Assembly: GCA_902764875.1 (NCBI GenBank)
Contig: CACWXP010000030.1
Coordinates: forward strand, 1-48,408
Length of the DNA: 48,408 bases
Direction of reading: 5' to 3'
Source of the DNA: an uncultured Eubacteriales bacterium
Lineage (GTDB): Bacteria; Bacillota; Clostridia; Christensenellales; Aristaeellaceae
In this document: positions 38,598-47,077 of the stretch, one piece after another
Numbering within the stretch: the stretch's first letter is position 1
Layout: every line of letters starts with the position of its first letter
Notes under the pieces: generated by a model
Databases searched by the model: none
Seen by the model: the letters and a program-made list of their open reading frames with translations, nothing else
Told to the model about the DNA's origin: nothing
Translations under genes and position numbers: made by a program

Positions 38598-39809
38598 ATG
38601 AAAAAGACGGGCAGTTTTCTGACAGGACTGGTTTGTCCGAAATGCGGAAAAAAATATGACAGCAGGAGGATTCAGCATCTGTGTGAATGCGGTTCTCCGC
38701 TGCTGGCTGAATATGATCTGAAAAAGGCAAGAGCGGAATGGAAGAAGGAAAGTGTTTCCGGACGGAAGCCAGATCTGTGGCGATACCGGGAACTGCTGCC
38801 CGTTGAGTATGAGGAAAACATCGTGACGGCGGGTGAGGGGATGACTCCCCTCATCCCGCTTCCCCTGCTTGGCGAAAAGCTGGATGTACCAAACCTGTTT
38901 CTGAAGGATGAGGGGATCATTCCGACGGGAACCTTTAAGGCGAGGGGAGCGGCAGTTGGCGTATCCAAAGCGAAAGAACTGGGTGTGCAGACGATTGCCA
39001 TGCCGACCAACGGGAATGCCGGTGCGGCATGGGCATTATATGGAAAGCGTGCCGGGTTTCGCTCCGTGATCGTGATGCCGGAAGACGCCGCGAAGATTAC
39101 AAGGAATGAATGCCTTGCCGCCGGGGCGGATATCTACCTGGTGAAGGGCCTGATCAGCGACGCCGGAAAGATTGTTGCCCGATCGATTGCCAGGAACGGA
39201 TGGTACGATGCATCAACGCTGAAAGAACCCTATCGGATCGAAGGAAAGAAAACAATGGGGTTTGAAATTGCGGAGCAATTCGGCTGGGAAGTGCCGGACG
39301 TGATTTTGTATCCGACCGGGGGCGGGGTTGGAATCATCGGGATTTACAAAGCACTGAAAGAGTTGCAGGAGATTGGATGGATTGGAGAAAAACTGCCGAA
39401 ACTGGTTTCCGTTCAGGCTGAAGGCTGCGCACCGATTGTGAAAGCTTTCAGGGAAGGAAAAGGAGAGTCTGAATACTTTACAGATTCCAGGACTGTCGCC
39501 TTCGGGATTAACGTTCCCAAAGCACTGGGGGATTTCCTCGTGCTGAAGGCAATCTATGAGACAAAAGGATGTGCCGTCGATGTTTCCGATGAGAAGATTC
39601 TGGAGGGAGTTCATCGATTGGCAGATACCGAAGGGATTTTTGTCTGCCCGGAGGGAGGGGCGCTGTATGCCGCGGTGGCCCGGCTGAGGGAAGAAGGTTT
39701 CATTCAAAAGGACGACAAGGTGGTTATGCTCAATACGGGAGCAGGCATCAAATATCCGGATACGATCGAACCGAATTTTCCCTATCTGGAGCTGGATGCC
39801 ACTATCTGA
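38598..39809 (+). CDS. Threonine-synthase-like PLP enzyme in a sulfonate operon
   Basis: This 403-residue fold-type-II PLP enzyme carries an N-terminal zinc ribbon (VCPKCGKKYDSRRIQHLCEC). The PLP lysine is Lys114 in GTFKARGAAVG, with the serine/asparagine loop MPTNGNAGAAWA and the phosphate cup LYPTGGGVGIIGI. Housekeeping threonine synthase uses O-phosphohomoserine, but archaeal cysteate synthase is a close paralogue that exchanges phosphate for sulfite. Placement inside an SsuABC-type operon that also has a sulfite reductase suggests beta-elimination or beta-replacement chemistry on a sulfur-containing amino acid. A plain threonine synthase recruited to the locus cannot be excluded. Confidence 0.8.
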   Translation: MKKTGSFLTGLVCPKCGKKYDSRRIQHLCECGSPLLAEYDLKKARAEWKKESVSGRKPDLWRYRELLPVEYEENIVTAGEGMTPLIPLPLLGEKLDVPNLFLKDEGIIPTGTFKARGAAVGVSKAKELGVQTIAMPTNGNAGAAWALYGKRAGFRSVIVMPEDAAKITRNECLAAGADIYLVKGLISDAGKIVARSIARNGWYDASTLKEPYRIEGKKTMGFEIAEQFGWEVPDVILYPTGGGVGIIGIYKALKELQEIGWIGEKLPKLVSVQAEGCAPIVKAFREGKGESEYFTDSRTVAFGINVPKALGDFLVLKAIYETKGCAVDVSDEKILEGVHRLADTEGIFVCPEGGALYAAVARLREEGFIQKDDKVVMLNTGAGIKYPDTIEPNFPYLELDATI

Positions 39810-39831
39810 TTGAAAAGGGGCAGTATATTGA

Positions 39832-40620
39832 ATGAAAAAGTGGAAGCAGCTGACCGGAACAGACAGAATACTGTATGCTTTGTCAGTGCTGTTGGTTGCA
39901 GCAATCCTGTGGTACTGGCAGACAGGCACAGATAACGGTACGCTGAACAAGGTTCTGCTTTCCTCGCCGGAAAATGTCCTGAAATCATTTACCCAACTGT
40001 GGGGAAAAGGCAGTTTGCAGAAACACATTCTTGTCAGCTTCCAGCGGGTTATGACAGGCTTTCTTTTCGGCGCGGGCGCCGGAATCATTCTTGGATTTAT
40101 TCTGGCTGCAGTTCCGGCACTGAAGAAATTGCTCAGTTTCCTGCTGGGGCTGATCCGGCCGATTCCTTCGATGGCGCTTTTTCCGCTTTTCATTCTCTGG
40201 TTTGGCATTGGCGAAACTTCAAAAATCATTGTGATCGCTTTTGTTTCTTTCTGGCCGACTTTTCTGAATACAGAGGAGGGAGTGCAACAGGCGGACAAAA
40301 AACTGCTTGAACTTGCAACCGTTCTGCAGAAAGGCACGGTTGCCAAAATTCTGACAGTCATTCTGCCATCCACCATTCCGTATATTTTTGCCGGCCTTCG
40401 TCTGGCCATCAGCAGAGCCTGGGGCGGTGTTGTCGTTGCGGAAATGCTGGCAGCTAGTTCCGGAATCGGCTTTTTGATCGAATACTCCCGGAACATGTCG
40501 CAAACCGCATCTATGTTTGTGGGCGTGCTGATGATTGCAATCATCGGTTTTATTCTGGATCTGATCCTGAAAATCATTGAAAGCAGGATATGCTACTGGC
40601 ACACGGGGGAAATCAAATGA
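39832..40620 (+). CDS. Sulfonate-type ABC transporter permease (SsuC/TauC family)
   Basis: This 262-residue membrane protein has about six hydrophobic segments. RPIPSMALFPLFILWFGIGE and the EAA-like KILTVILPSTIPYIFAGLRL are diagnostic of the SsuC/TauC/NrtB family. The ATPase gene overlaps its end by 4 bases. It forms the channel for the ligand delivered by the binding protein at 37622. Confidence 0.88.
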   Translation: MKKWKQLTGTDRILYALSVLLVAAILWYWQTGTDNGTLNKVLLSSPENVLKSFTQLWGKGSLQKHILVSFQRVMTGFLFGAGAGIILGFILAAVPALKKLLSFLLGLIRPIPSMALFPLFILWFGIGETSKIIVIAFVSFWPTFLNTEEGVQQADKKLLELATVLQKGTVAKILTVILPSTIPYIFAGLRLAISRAWGGVVVAEMLAASSGIGFLIEYSRNMSQTASMFVGVLMIAIIGFILDLILKIIESRICYWHTGEIK

Positions 40621-41396
40621 ACCGGGAAAATGAAGTTGTTATTTCGCATATCCGGCAGGAGTTTTCCATCGGAGACAAAACGCTTGAAGTTCTGAAAGAC
40701 ATCAATCTGGAACTGCAGGGCGGAAGCTTTGTTTCCGTTGTGGGTCAGAGCGGGTGCGGAAAAAGTACACTGCTGCGCATCATTGCCGGTCTGGACATTC
40801 CAACGGGCGGAGAGGTCAGGATCGGGGGAAATCCTGTTCAGTCAGTCAGCCCGGACGTGGGAATCCTTTTCCAGGAATCCAGACTGCTGCCCTGGTACAA
40901 TGTTGAAAAGAACATTGCGTATGGAATCCAGGAGAAAAAGAACAGGAAAGAGATCCGGGATACTGTTTATGAACTGATTGAACTGGTTGGACTGAAAGGC
41001 TTTGAAAAAGCGCTGCCAGAACAATTGTCCGGAGGAATGCAGAAGAGAGTAGCCATTGCAAGAACGCTGGCGGCACGCCCGAAAGTTCTCCTGCTGGATG
41101 AACCATTCGGAGCCCTGGATGCCTTTACAAAAATGAATATGCAGGAAGAGATTCTTAAGCTTTGGAAAAAGGAAGGAATCACCATGATGCTGGTGACGCA
41201 TGACATTGATGAGGCGATCTACCTGGGCGAACACGTTGTCGTCATGTCACCCAAACCCGGAGTGATCAAAAGAAGCTTCCGCATTGAACTGACATCAGAC
41301 AGGAGCAGAACCAGTGCAGAGTTTGACCGGTACAGAAAAGAGATTTTTGCTGAGTTTTTCGAGGATCAAACGATGGTTCCGGAGTATCAGATATGA
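40617..41396 (+). CDS. Sulfonate-type ABC transporter ATPase (SsuB/TauB family)
   Basis: Start ATG 40617 overlaps the permease stop (ATGA); 259 residues. Walker A is VVGQSGCGKSTLLRI, the Q-loop GILFQESRLLPW, signature LSGGMQKRVAIARTL, Walker B VLLLDEPFGALDAFT and H-loop VTHDIDEA. The PDVGILFQESRLLPW segment is typical of SsuB/TauB. The racemase gene overlaps its stop by 4 bases, so the genes from the permease to the racemase are translationally chained. Confidence 0.92.
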   Translation: MNRENEVVISHIRQEFSIGDKTLEVLKDINLELQGGSFVSVVGQSGCGKSTLLRIIAGLDIPTGGEVRIGGNPVQSVSPDVGILFQESRLLPWYNVEKNIAYGIQEKKNRKEIRDTVYELIELVGLKGFEKALPEQLSGGMQKRVAIARTLAARPKVLLLDEPFGALDAFTKMNMQEEILKLWKKEGITMMLVTHDIDEAIYLGEHVVVMSPKPGVIKRSFRIELTSDRSRTSAEFDRYRKEIFAEFFEDQTMVPEYQI

Positions 41397-42076
41397 AAAA
41401 ACTTGGGATTATCGGCGGCATGGGACCTCTGGCAACAGCTTTTTTTTATCGAAAAGTGGTTGAGAAAACGCCGGCAGAAAGGGATCAGCAGCATATAGAA
41501 ACCATCATTGTCAGCGGTCCGTCGATTCCGGGGAGAGTCGATTATATCCTTGGGAGGAGCGCTGACAGCCCGGTGCCGAACATCAGAAGAATCGTTCGAA
41601 CGCTGGAAAATGCCGGAGCGGAACGGATCGTGATGCCCTGTGTGACAGCGCATTATTTCTATCCGGAGATCTGCGAAGGGTTTTCTGTGCAGATACTGAA
41701 TCTGCTTTCGGAGATTGCTGCCTACTTTGCGGAAAAGAAGATCCGGAGGGCAGGGGTTCTGGCCACCTCTGCAACCATCAGAAGCAATGTGCTGCAGAAT
41801 GATCGCGGATTGAACGGAACAGAACTGCTCTTTCCGGATGAATGGGAGATGGAGGAGACAGACAGAATCATTTTCCGGCAGATCAAGGCCGGGAAAGAGG
41901 CAGATACGAAAACACTGCAGGGAATTGCCGATCACCTGGTGCGGCGGGGGGCTGAACAAATTCTTGTTGCGTGTACGGATCTGTCTGCTTTATCACCATC
42001 CGAATGGATGAACGGACCTGTGACCGATGTGCTCGATATTCTTGCGGAAGCCGCTGTGAGGGAATGTTTGAGGTAG
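41393..42076 (+). CDS. Aspartate/glutamate racemase-family protein
   Basis: This 227-residue protein starts with KKLGIIGGMGPLATAFFYRK, the standard opening of AspR/YgeA-type racemases. Both catalytic cysteines are present: Cys83 in VMPCVTAHYFYP (usual P-C-N-T-A-H) and Cys194 in LVACTDLSAL (usual G-C-T-E). The Asn to Val and Glu to Asp changes next to the cysteines are deviations from aspartate racemases. Cysteate and cysteine sulfinate are structural analogues of aspartate, so within this operon an acidic sulfur amino acid is an attractive substrate. That is inference. Confidence 0.83.
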   Translation: MKKLGIIGGMGPLATAFFYRKVVEKTPAERDQQHIETIIVSGPSIPGRVDYILGRSADSPVPNIRRIVRTLENAGAERIVMPCVTAHYFYPEICEGFSVQILNLLSEIAAYFAEKKIRRAGVLATSATIRSNVLQNDRGLNGTELLFPDEWEMEETDRIIFRQIKAGKEADTKTLQGIADHLVRRGAEQILVACTDLSALSPSEWMNGPVTDVLDILAEAAVRECLR

Positions 42077-42088
42077 GGGGAGAAGAAA

Positions 42089-43333
42089 ATGGAAGACGGC
42101 TGTCGGTTTAACACAAAGCTGCTGCACGGAAAAACATCCGCGGGATACAGGCAGCGGGAGATTCTTCCGCCGGTTTCACAGGTGACGGCTTTCCAGTATG
42201 AAAGCATGGAAGAACTGGAAAAAGTGTTTGCCCATAAAAAGATGGGATACGCCTATACGCGGATCGGCAATCCGACGCTGACGGCCTTTGAACAGAAAGT
42301 GAACGACATGGAGGGCGGCGCGGGCGCGATCAGCACCAGCAGCGGCATGGCGGCGATTACGGCGGCGCTGCTGGCCGTATGCGAAAGCGGGGATGAAATC
42401 ATCGCGGGATCCGGCCTGTACGGGGGAACGATTGACCTGCTGCACGACCTGGAAAAGCTGGGCATTCATACCGTTTTTGCCGGCGGCCTGACCAGGGCAG
42501 AGATCGAAAGCCGGCTGACCAAGAGAACAAAGGTGGTTTTCGGGGAAATGATCAGCAATCCAGCGCTGAAAGTGTTGGATGTTCCGGAGGCCGCGGCGGC
42601 TGCGCACGAAGCCGGCATACCGCTGTTTGTGGATTCCACGACGGCGACGCCCTTCATCGCAAGACCGCTGTCGCTGGGGGCGGATGTTGTGATCCATTCC
42701 ACCAGCAAGTATATTAACGGCGGAGGAAACGCCATCGGCGGAATCATTGTGGACGGAGGCCGTTTTGAATGGGATGAACGGCATACCGCTCTGCGTGAAT
42801 TCCGGAAATTCGGGAAGGCGGCTTTCTCCGTGCGGCTCCGGACGGACCTTTGGGAAAACCTCGGATGCTGCATGGCGCCAGCCAACGCGTTTCTTTCCTA
42901 TACGGGCATGGATACGCTGGGGCTGAGAATGGAAAGAATCTGCGAAAACGCGGACACACTGGCGCGGGCGCTGGACGAAGAGGAGGACATACAGGTCAGC
43001 TATCTGACACTAAAGTCGCATCCGTATCATGAATACCTTGCCAGGGAACTGGGCGGATACGGCGGCGGCATTCTGACGCTGAGAACCGGATCAAGGGAAA
43101 GAGCTTTCCGGCTGATTAACGCGCTGCATTATGTCAGAATCGCAAGCAACATCGGGGATGTGCGAACGCTGGTGATTCACCCGGCTTCCACGCTGTACCT
43201 GCGTTCTGGCCGCGAGGAAACGGAGGCCGCCGGCGTGTACGACGATACGATCCGGGTCAGCGTCGGTATTGAAGATATTGAGGATCTGATTCGGGACTTC
43301 CGGAACGCGGTGCGGGTCAGCCGGAATGCGTGA
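42089..43333 (+). CDS. MetY-like O-acetylhomoserine sulfhydrylase / Cys-Met metabolism PLP enzyme
   Basis: This 414-residue Cys/Met-metabolism PLP enzyme is near the usual MetY length. Features are GYAYTRIGNPTLTAFEQKV, STSSGMAAITAALL, GLYGGTIDLLHDL, FVDSTTATPFIARPL and the PLP-lysine segment IHSTSKYINGGGNAIGGIIV with Lys207. The long N-G-G-G-N-A-I-G-G-I-I-V-D-G-G stretch after the lysine is typical of MetY rather than MetB/MetC. It would join sulfide to O-acetyl- or O-succinylhomoserine, giving homocysteine. Its place just before TusA and sulfite reductase fits use of freshly made sulfide. Methionine gamma-lyase is the main alternative. Confidence 0.82.
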   Translation: MEDGCRFNTKLLHGKTSAGYRQREILPPVSQVTAFQYESMEELEKVFAHKKMGYAYTRIGNPTLTAFEQKVNDMEGGAGAISTSSGMAAITAALLAVCESGDEIIAGSGLYGGTIDLLHDLEKLGIHTVFAGGLTRAEIESRLTKRTKVVFGEMISNPALKVLDVPEAAAAAHEAGIPLFVDSTTATPFIARPLSLGADVVIHSTSKYINGGGNAIGGIIVDGGRFEWDERHTALREFRKFGKAAFSVRLRTDLWENLGCCMAPANAFLSYTGMDTLGLRMERICENADTLARALDEEEDIQVSYLTLKSHPYHEYLARELGGYGGGILTLRTGSRERAFRLINALHYVRIASNIGDVRTLVIHPASTLYLRSGREETEAAGVYDDTIRVSVGIEDIEDLIRDFRNAVRVSRNA

Positions 43334-43360
43334 ATCATTCATCAGGGGGAGGGAAAGAAC

Positions 43361-43606
43361 ATGGCATACATCAAAGCGGACGAGAGACTGGATATCACGG
43401 ACGTAGTGTGCCCGGTGACATTTGTGAAAACGAAGGTTGCCCTGGAAGAAATGGAGGAAGGGCAGATTCTGCAGGTTCATCTGAACGACGGCGAACCGGT
43501 TCAGAATGTTCCGCGGAGCGTGAAGGACGAAGGCCATAGGATTCTGAAACTTGAAGAAAACGACGACGGGACTTATGAGCTGTTTATCAGAAAGGTGGGG
43601 GAATAA
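43361..43606 (+). CDS. TusA-family sulfur carrier
   Basis: This 81-residue protein has the TusA/SirA core: DVVCPVTFVKTKVALEEMEE with sulfur-binding Cys17 followed by Pro, then GQILQVHLNDGEPVQNVPRS and the closing beta strand. It would hold a persulfide and pass sulfur between enzymes. The sulfite reductase starts on the base after its stop codon, so the two are tightly coupled. Such TusA/sulfite reductase pairs occur in sulfur-assimilation islands of anaerobes. Confidence 0.88.
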   Translation: MAYIKADERLDITDVVCPVTFVKTKVALEEMEEGQILQVHLNDGEPVQNVPRSVKDEGHRILKLEENDDGTYELFIRKVGE

Positions 43607-44476
43607 GTGGCTGTGGATTACGCTGTGCTTAAAAAAGGCGGCTTCATGCGCCAGAAGCAGAAGAATCATTTTTCTCTCCGCCTTTCCGTGGTCGGCGGAC
43701 AGGTGACGGCGGAACAGCTGGTTGCGATTACGGAAGTGGCGAAAAAATTCGGCAGGGGATACATCCACCTGACCAGCCGCCAGGGAATCGAGATTCCTTT
43801 TATCCGGCTGGAGGATATCGACAGCGTGAAGGCGGCCCTTGCCGAAGGCGGCGTAAGCCCCGGCGTTTGCGGGCCGAGGGTGCGAACCATCACGGCGTGC
43901 CAGGGAGCGGCCGTGTGCCCGAACGGTTGTATTGAAACGGAAGAGCTGGCCCGGGAACTGAACGACCGGTATTTCGGACAGGAACTGCCGCACAAATTCA
44001 AGTTCGGCGTGACCGGCTGCCAGAATAATTGCCTGAAGGCCGAAGAAAACGACCTTGGAATCAAAGGCGGCGTGAGGGTATCCTGGAAGGCGGACAAATG
44101 TTTTGCCTGCGGACTGTGCGCAAAACTGTGCCGGGAAGGGGCTGTTTCCATACACGACGGCAAGGTTGCGATTGATTCGGGAAAATGCAATTACTGCGGG
44201 AGATGCGCTTTCGGCTGCCCGGCGGATGCCTATGAAACGGCGCCCGGATATCTGCTGAGCTTCGGGGGATTGTTCGGCAACAGAATTCAGAAAGGTTCGC
44301 CGATTGTGCCTTTCGTGGAAGACAAGGAAAAACTGTTCGCGATCTGCGACGCGGCGCTGCAGTTTTTCCGGGAAAACGCGAACCCGAGCGAGCGGTTCCG
44401 TTCAACGATTGAGCGGGTCGGGAAGGAGAAACTGGATGAAGCGGTTTGGAAAGCGTACAACGGAGAAACGAAATAG
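43607..44476 (+). CDS. Siroheme/4Fe-4S sulfite reductase with fused ferredoxin domain
   Basis: This 289-residue protein starts at GTG directly after the TusA stop, with GTGGGGG upstream. The siroheme-4Fe4S ligands are Cys98 and Cys104 (TACQGAAVC) and Cys138 and Cys142 (GCQNNC). These sit inside a nitrite/sulfite reductase half-domain beginning FSLRLSVVGGQVTAEQL. Two 4Fe-4S motifs follow from Cys165: CFACGLCAKLC and CNYCGRCAFGC. The compact one-subunit layout resembles AsrC-like or small Fsr-type sulfite reductases rather than CysI. It should reduce sulfite to sulfide, taking electrons through its ferredoxin part. Nitrite reduction is less likely given the neighbours. Confidence 0.85.
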   Translation: MAVDYAVLKKGGFMRQKQKNHFSLRLSVVGGQVTAEQLVAITEVAKKFGRGYIHLTSRQGIEIPFIRLEDIDSVKAALAEGGVSPGVCGPRVRTITACQGAAVCPNGCIETEELARELNDRYFGQELPHKFKFGVTGCQNNCLKAEENDLGIKGGVRVSWKADKCFACGLCAKLCREGAVSIHDGKVAIDSGKCNYCGRCAFGCPADAYETAPGYLLSFGGLFGNRIQKGSPIVPFVEDKEKLFAICDAALQFFRENANPSERFRSTIERVGKEKLDEAVWKAYNGETK

Positions 44477-45341
44477 CATTTTGACGCTGATGCTGATCCT
44501 CTCTCTTCTGGCAGGATGCGCCGCCGGAACGGCCGCGGCTGAAACGGCGAAGGGCGCATTCGACCGGGTGATCGCCCTGTCCAGATCCAATGCGGAACTC
44601 TGGATTCTTGCGGGAGGGAAACTCATCGCGACTTCGGACGACGCCGCCGGCATGGACGGGCTGAACGAGGACGCGCAGTTTCTGGGGGATATGGATCATG
44701 TGAGCCTGGAAGCCATTGCCGCGCTGTCGCCGGATCTGCTGATTCTTTTTTCAACGGAACCGGCGCAGAAAGCGCTGGGAGAGGCGGCTGAAGGGATAGG
44801 CATCCATGTATACTACACCAATATCGACAGCTTTGACGACTATGACCGGGTGATGAAGGAACTGACGGGCTTTACGGGCTGTTCCGGGGCCTATGAACGC
44901 CATGTGGAGCAGGTTCGGGAGGAAATCGGCGGGATTCTGCGGCAGGTTCCGGAAAAGGCGGAAAAGGACAGCTACCTGCTGCTGCATGTGTCTGCGACGA
45001 AGAGCAAGGCGGAGAAAAACGACTACTTTGCATGCGAGATCCTGAACGGGCTGGGACTGGACAACCTGGCCGGGGACAGCAGCGCATTTGACGTGCTGTC
45101 CATGGAGGCGATTGTTGCCGCGGATCCCGACTATATTTTTGTGGTGCCGAGGGGAAATGAAAAAAAGGCGGCGGAGAGCTATGAAAAACTCTTTTCATCC
45201 CAACCGGCATGGGAAGCACTGTCCGCGGTTCGCGACGGACGCCATTTCCTGCTGGACAAGAATCTTTTCGGACTGAAACCGAACGCGCGGTGGGCGGAGG
45301 CGTACAGGGAGGCCTATGACCTTCTGTACGGGCAGCCGTGA
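44436..45341 (+). CDS. FecB/BtuF-type binding lipoprotein
   Basis: Start ATG 44436 lies inside the sulfite reductase gene (41-base overlap) after GGAAGGAG; 301 residues. The lipoprotein signal ends in SLLAGC, so unlike the other binding proteins in this window it is lipid-anchored. The helical-backbone cluster A-II fold is suggested by LEAIAALSPDLLILFSTEPA, IHVYYTNIDSFDDYDRVMKE and VAADPDYIFVVPRGN. It pairs with the permease and ATPase that follow. The class takes up iron-siderophores, haem, cobalamin or related chelates. Confidence 0.83.
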   Translation: MKRFGKRTTEKRNSILTLMLILSLLAGCAAGTAAAETAKGAFDRVIALSRSNAELWILAGGKLIATSDDAAGMDGLNEDAQFLGDMDHVSLEAIAALSPDLLILFSTEPAQKALGEAAEGIGIHVYYTNIDSFDDYDRVMKELTGFTGCSGAYERHVEQVREEIGGILRQVPEKAEKDSYLLLHVSATKSKAEKNDYFACEILNGLGLDNLAGDSSAFDVLSMEAIVAADPDYIFVVPRGNEKKAAESYEKLFSSQPAWEALSAVRDGRHFLLDKNLFGLKPNARWAEAYREAYDLLYGQP

Positions 45342-46318
45342 GAAGGTATGTGACAGCCGGAATCGTGCTGATCCTTGCTGCGGCTGCCGCGCTGCTGTGC
45401 GGCAACAGCGCGATCGGAGCGGGAGACGTGCTGCGGACGCTGGCAGGAAACGGAACGCGGGCACAGCAGGTGATCGTTTTTCAGGTCAGGCTTCCGCGAA
45501 TAGCCGCCGCTTTGCTTTCGGGCGCCGCACTTTCGGTTTCCGGCTATCTTCTGCAGAACAACCTGAATAACGCGGTCGCGTCTCCGGGACTGCTGGGGAT
45601 CAACAACGGCGCCGGACTTTTCGTGCTGATTTCGGCACTTGTTTTTCCGTATCAGGCGGGAATGAAATGCGTGATGGCTTTTGCGGGGGCGCTTGCGGTT
45701 ACGCTGCTGGTGAGTCTTCTTTCTTCGGGAACCGGACTGTCGAAAACGTCCGTCATTCTGAGCGGGGTTGCGGTTTCCGCCGTATGCGTTGCCGCGGCCG
45801 ACGTGATCATCTCAGTCAGGCCGGAGACCGTGGCCGACAAGACCGCGTTCCAGCTGGGAGGGTTTGGGGATGTATCCCTGACGACGGTCTCCATCGCGGC
45901 GCCGGTGATTGTGACGATGCTTGCGCTGGCTTTTGTGCTGGCAGGCGGGATGGACCTGATGGCGCTGGGGGACGAGGTTGCGCAGGGGCTTGGCGTCCAC
46001 GTGCGGATGTACAGGCTGATTTACCTTCTGTGCGCCTCTCTTCTGGCCGGGGCGGCGGTGAGCATGAGCGGGATGATCGGGTTTGTAGGGCTGATGGTTC
46101 CGAACCTGGTCCGCATGGTTCATCGCGGGAAAAGCAGGGGAGGAATTGCGCTGTGCATGATGGTCGGATCGGCATTTTTGCTGCTGTGCGATACACTTGC
46201 CCGGGCGATTGTTTTTCCGTATGAGCTGCCATGCGGGCTGCTGCTTAGCGCGCTGGGCGCGCCGTTCCTGATCTGGATGCTTGTGCGGAAAAGAAAGAGG
46301 CTTGGTGTGAATGATTGA
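45338..46318 (+). CDS. FecCD-family ABC transporter permease
   Basis: GTG 45338 overlaps the lipoprotein stop by 4 bases; 326 residues. FecCD family markers are VRLPRIAAALLSGAALSVSG, LLGINNGAGLFVL, SMSGMIGFVGLMVPNLVRMV and PYELPCGLLLSALGAPFLIW. About nine to ten membrane segments. It functions with the upstream lipoprotein and the downstream ATPase. Confidence 0.9.
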   Translation: MRRYVTAGIVLILAAAAALLCGNSAIGAGDVLRTLAGNGTRAQQVIVFQVRLPRIAAALLSGAALSVSGYLLQNNLNNAVASPGLLGINNGAGLFVLISALVFPYQAGMKCVMAFAGALAVTLLVSLLSSGTGLSKTSVILSGVAVSAVCVAAADVIISVRPETVADKTAFQLGGFGDVSLTTVSIAAPVIVTMLALAFVLAGGMDLMALGDEVAQGLGVHVRMYRLIYLLCASLLAGAAVSMSGMIGFVGLMVPNLVRMVHRGKSRGGIALCMMVGSAFLLLCDTLARAIVFPYELPCGLLLSALGAPFLIWMLVRKRKRLGVND

Positions 46319-47072
46319 GATCCGCAATATGACCACTTCCTATGGACGCGGGGAGCTTTTCCGCGTGGCCGGCCTTACGCTGAAAACGGGTGAAATCACC
46401 GCCGTGATCGGCAGAAACGGAAGCGGAAAATCCACACTGCTGAAAACCCTGGCCGGCTTTCTGAAATATCAGGGAAGCATTACGATCCGCGGCAGGGAAT
46501 GCAGGGATTATTCCGCCCGGGAGAGAGCAAGAGAGATTGCCTGGCTGTCGCAGATGCTGAAAACCGTGCAGATGGACGTGGAAACGCTGGCGGAACACGG
46601 AAGGTATCCGCACCACGGCAGCACGCGGCGGATGGGCGACGCGGACAGGGAGAAGGTGAAGGAAGCCCTGCGCATGACCGGGATGGAAAAGATGGCAAAG
46701 AGATCTTTGCAGGAGCTGTCCGGCGGGGAAAGACAGCGGGCCTATCTGGCCATGGTCATTGCCCAGGACACCCCCATGATTCTGCTGGACGAACCGACCA
46801 CATACATGGATCTTGTTTACCAGAAAACTTTCTTTGAGATTCTTCAGCGTCTGAAGCAAAGCGGGCGGGGGATCGTGCTGTCCGTTCATCACCTGGAGCA
46901 ATGCTTTGCATTCTGTGATTCGATCTGCCTGATGGATCAGAGAACGCTGGTGCGGAAAGCAACGCCGGAGGAATGGGCAAAGGATACGGACACATTGCGG
47001 GCCGTGTTCGGCATTGAAATGAAAAAAACAGAGGACAGGGAATTGATGTATCCCTATATGATCAGGAGGTGA
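46311..47072 (+). CDS. FecE-family ABC transporter ATPase
   Basis: This 253-residue ATPase overlaps the permease by 8 bases. Walker A is AVIGRNGSGKSTLLKTL, Q-loop AWLSQMLKTVQMDVE, signature LQELSGGERQRAYLAM, Walker B MILLDEPTTYMDL and H-loop SVHHLEQC. It energises the FecBCD-type importer. Spacing and overlap show it is cotranscribed with sulfite reductase and the siroheme gene. Confidence 0.9.
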   Translation: MIEIRNMTTSYGRGELFRVAGLTLKTGEITAVIGRNGSGKSTLLKTLAGFLKYQGSITIRGRECRDYSARERAREIAWLSQMLKTVQMDVETLAEHGRYPHHGSTRRMGDADREKVKEALRMTGMEKMAKRSLQELSGGERQRAYLAMVIAQDTPMILLDEPTTYMDLVYQKTFFEILQRLKQSGRGIVLSVHHLEQCFAFCDSICLMDQRTLVRKATPEEWAKDTDTLRAVFGIEMKKTEDRELMYPYMIRR

Positions 47073-47077
47073 GAGGA

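Noticed and set aside
41932-42207. Minus-strand frame over the racemase/MetY junction
   Set aside because: Antisense shadow of two recognised genes.
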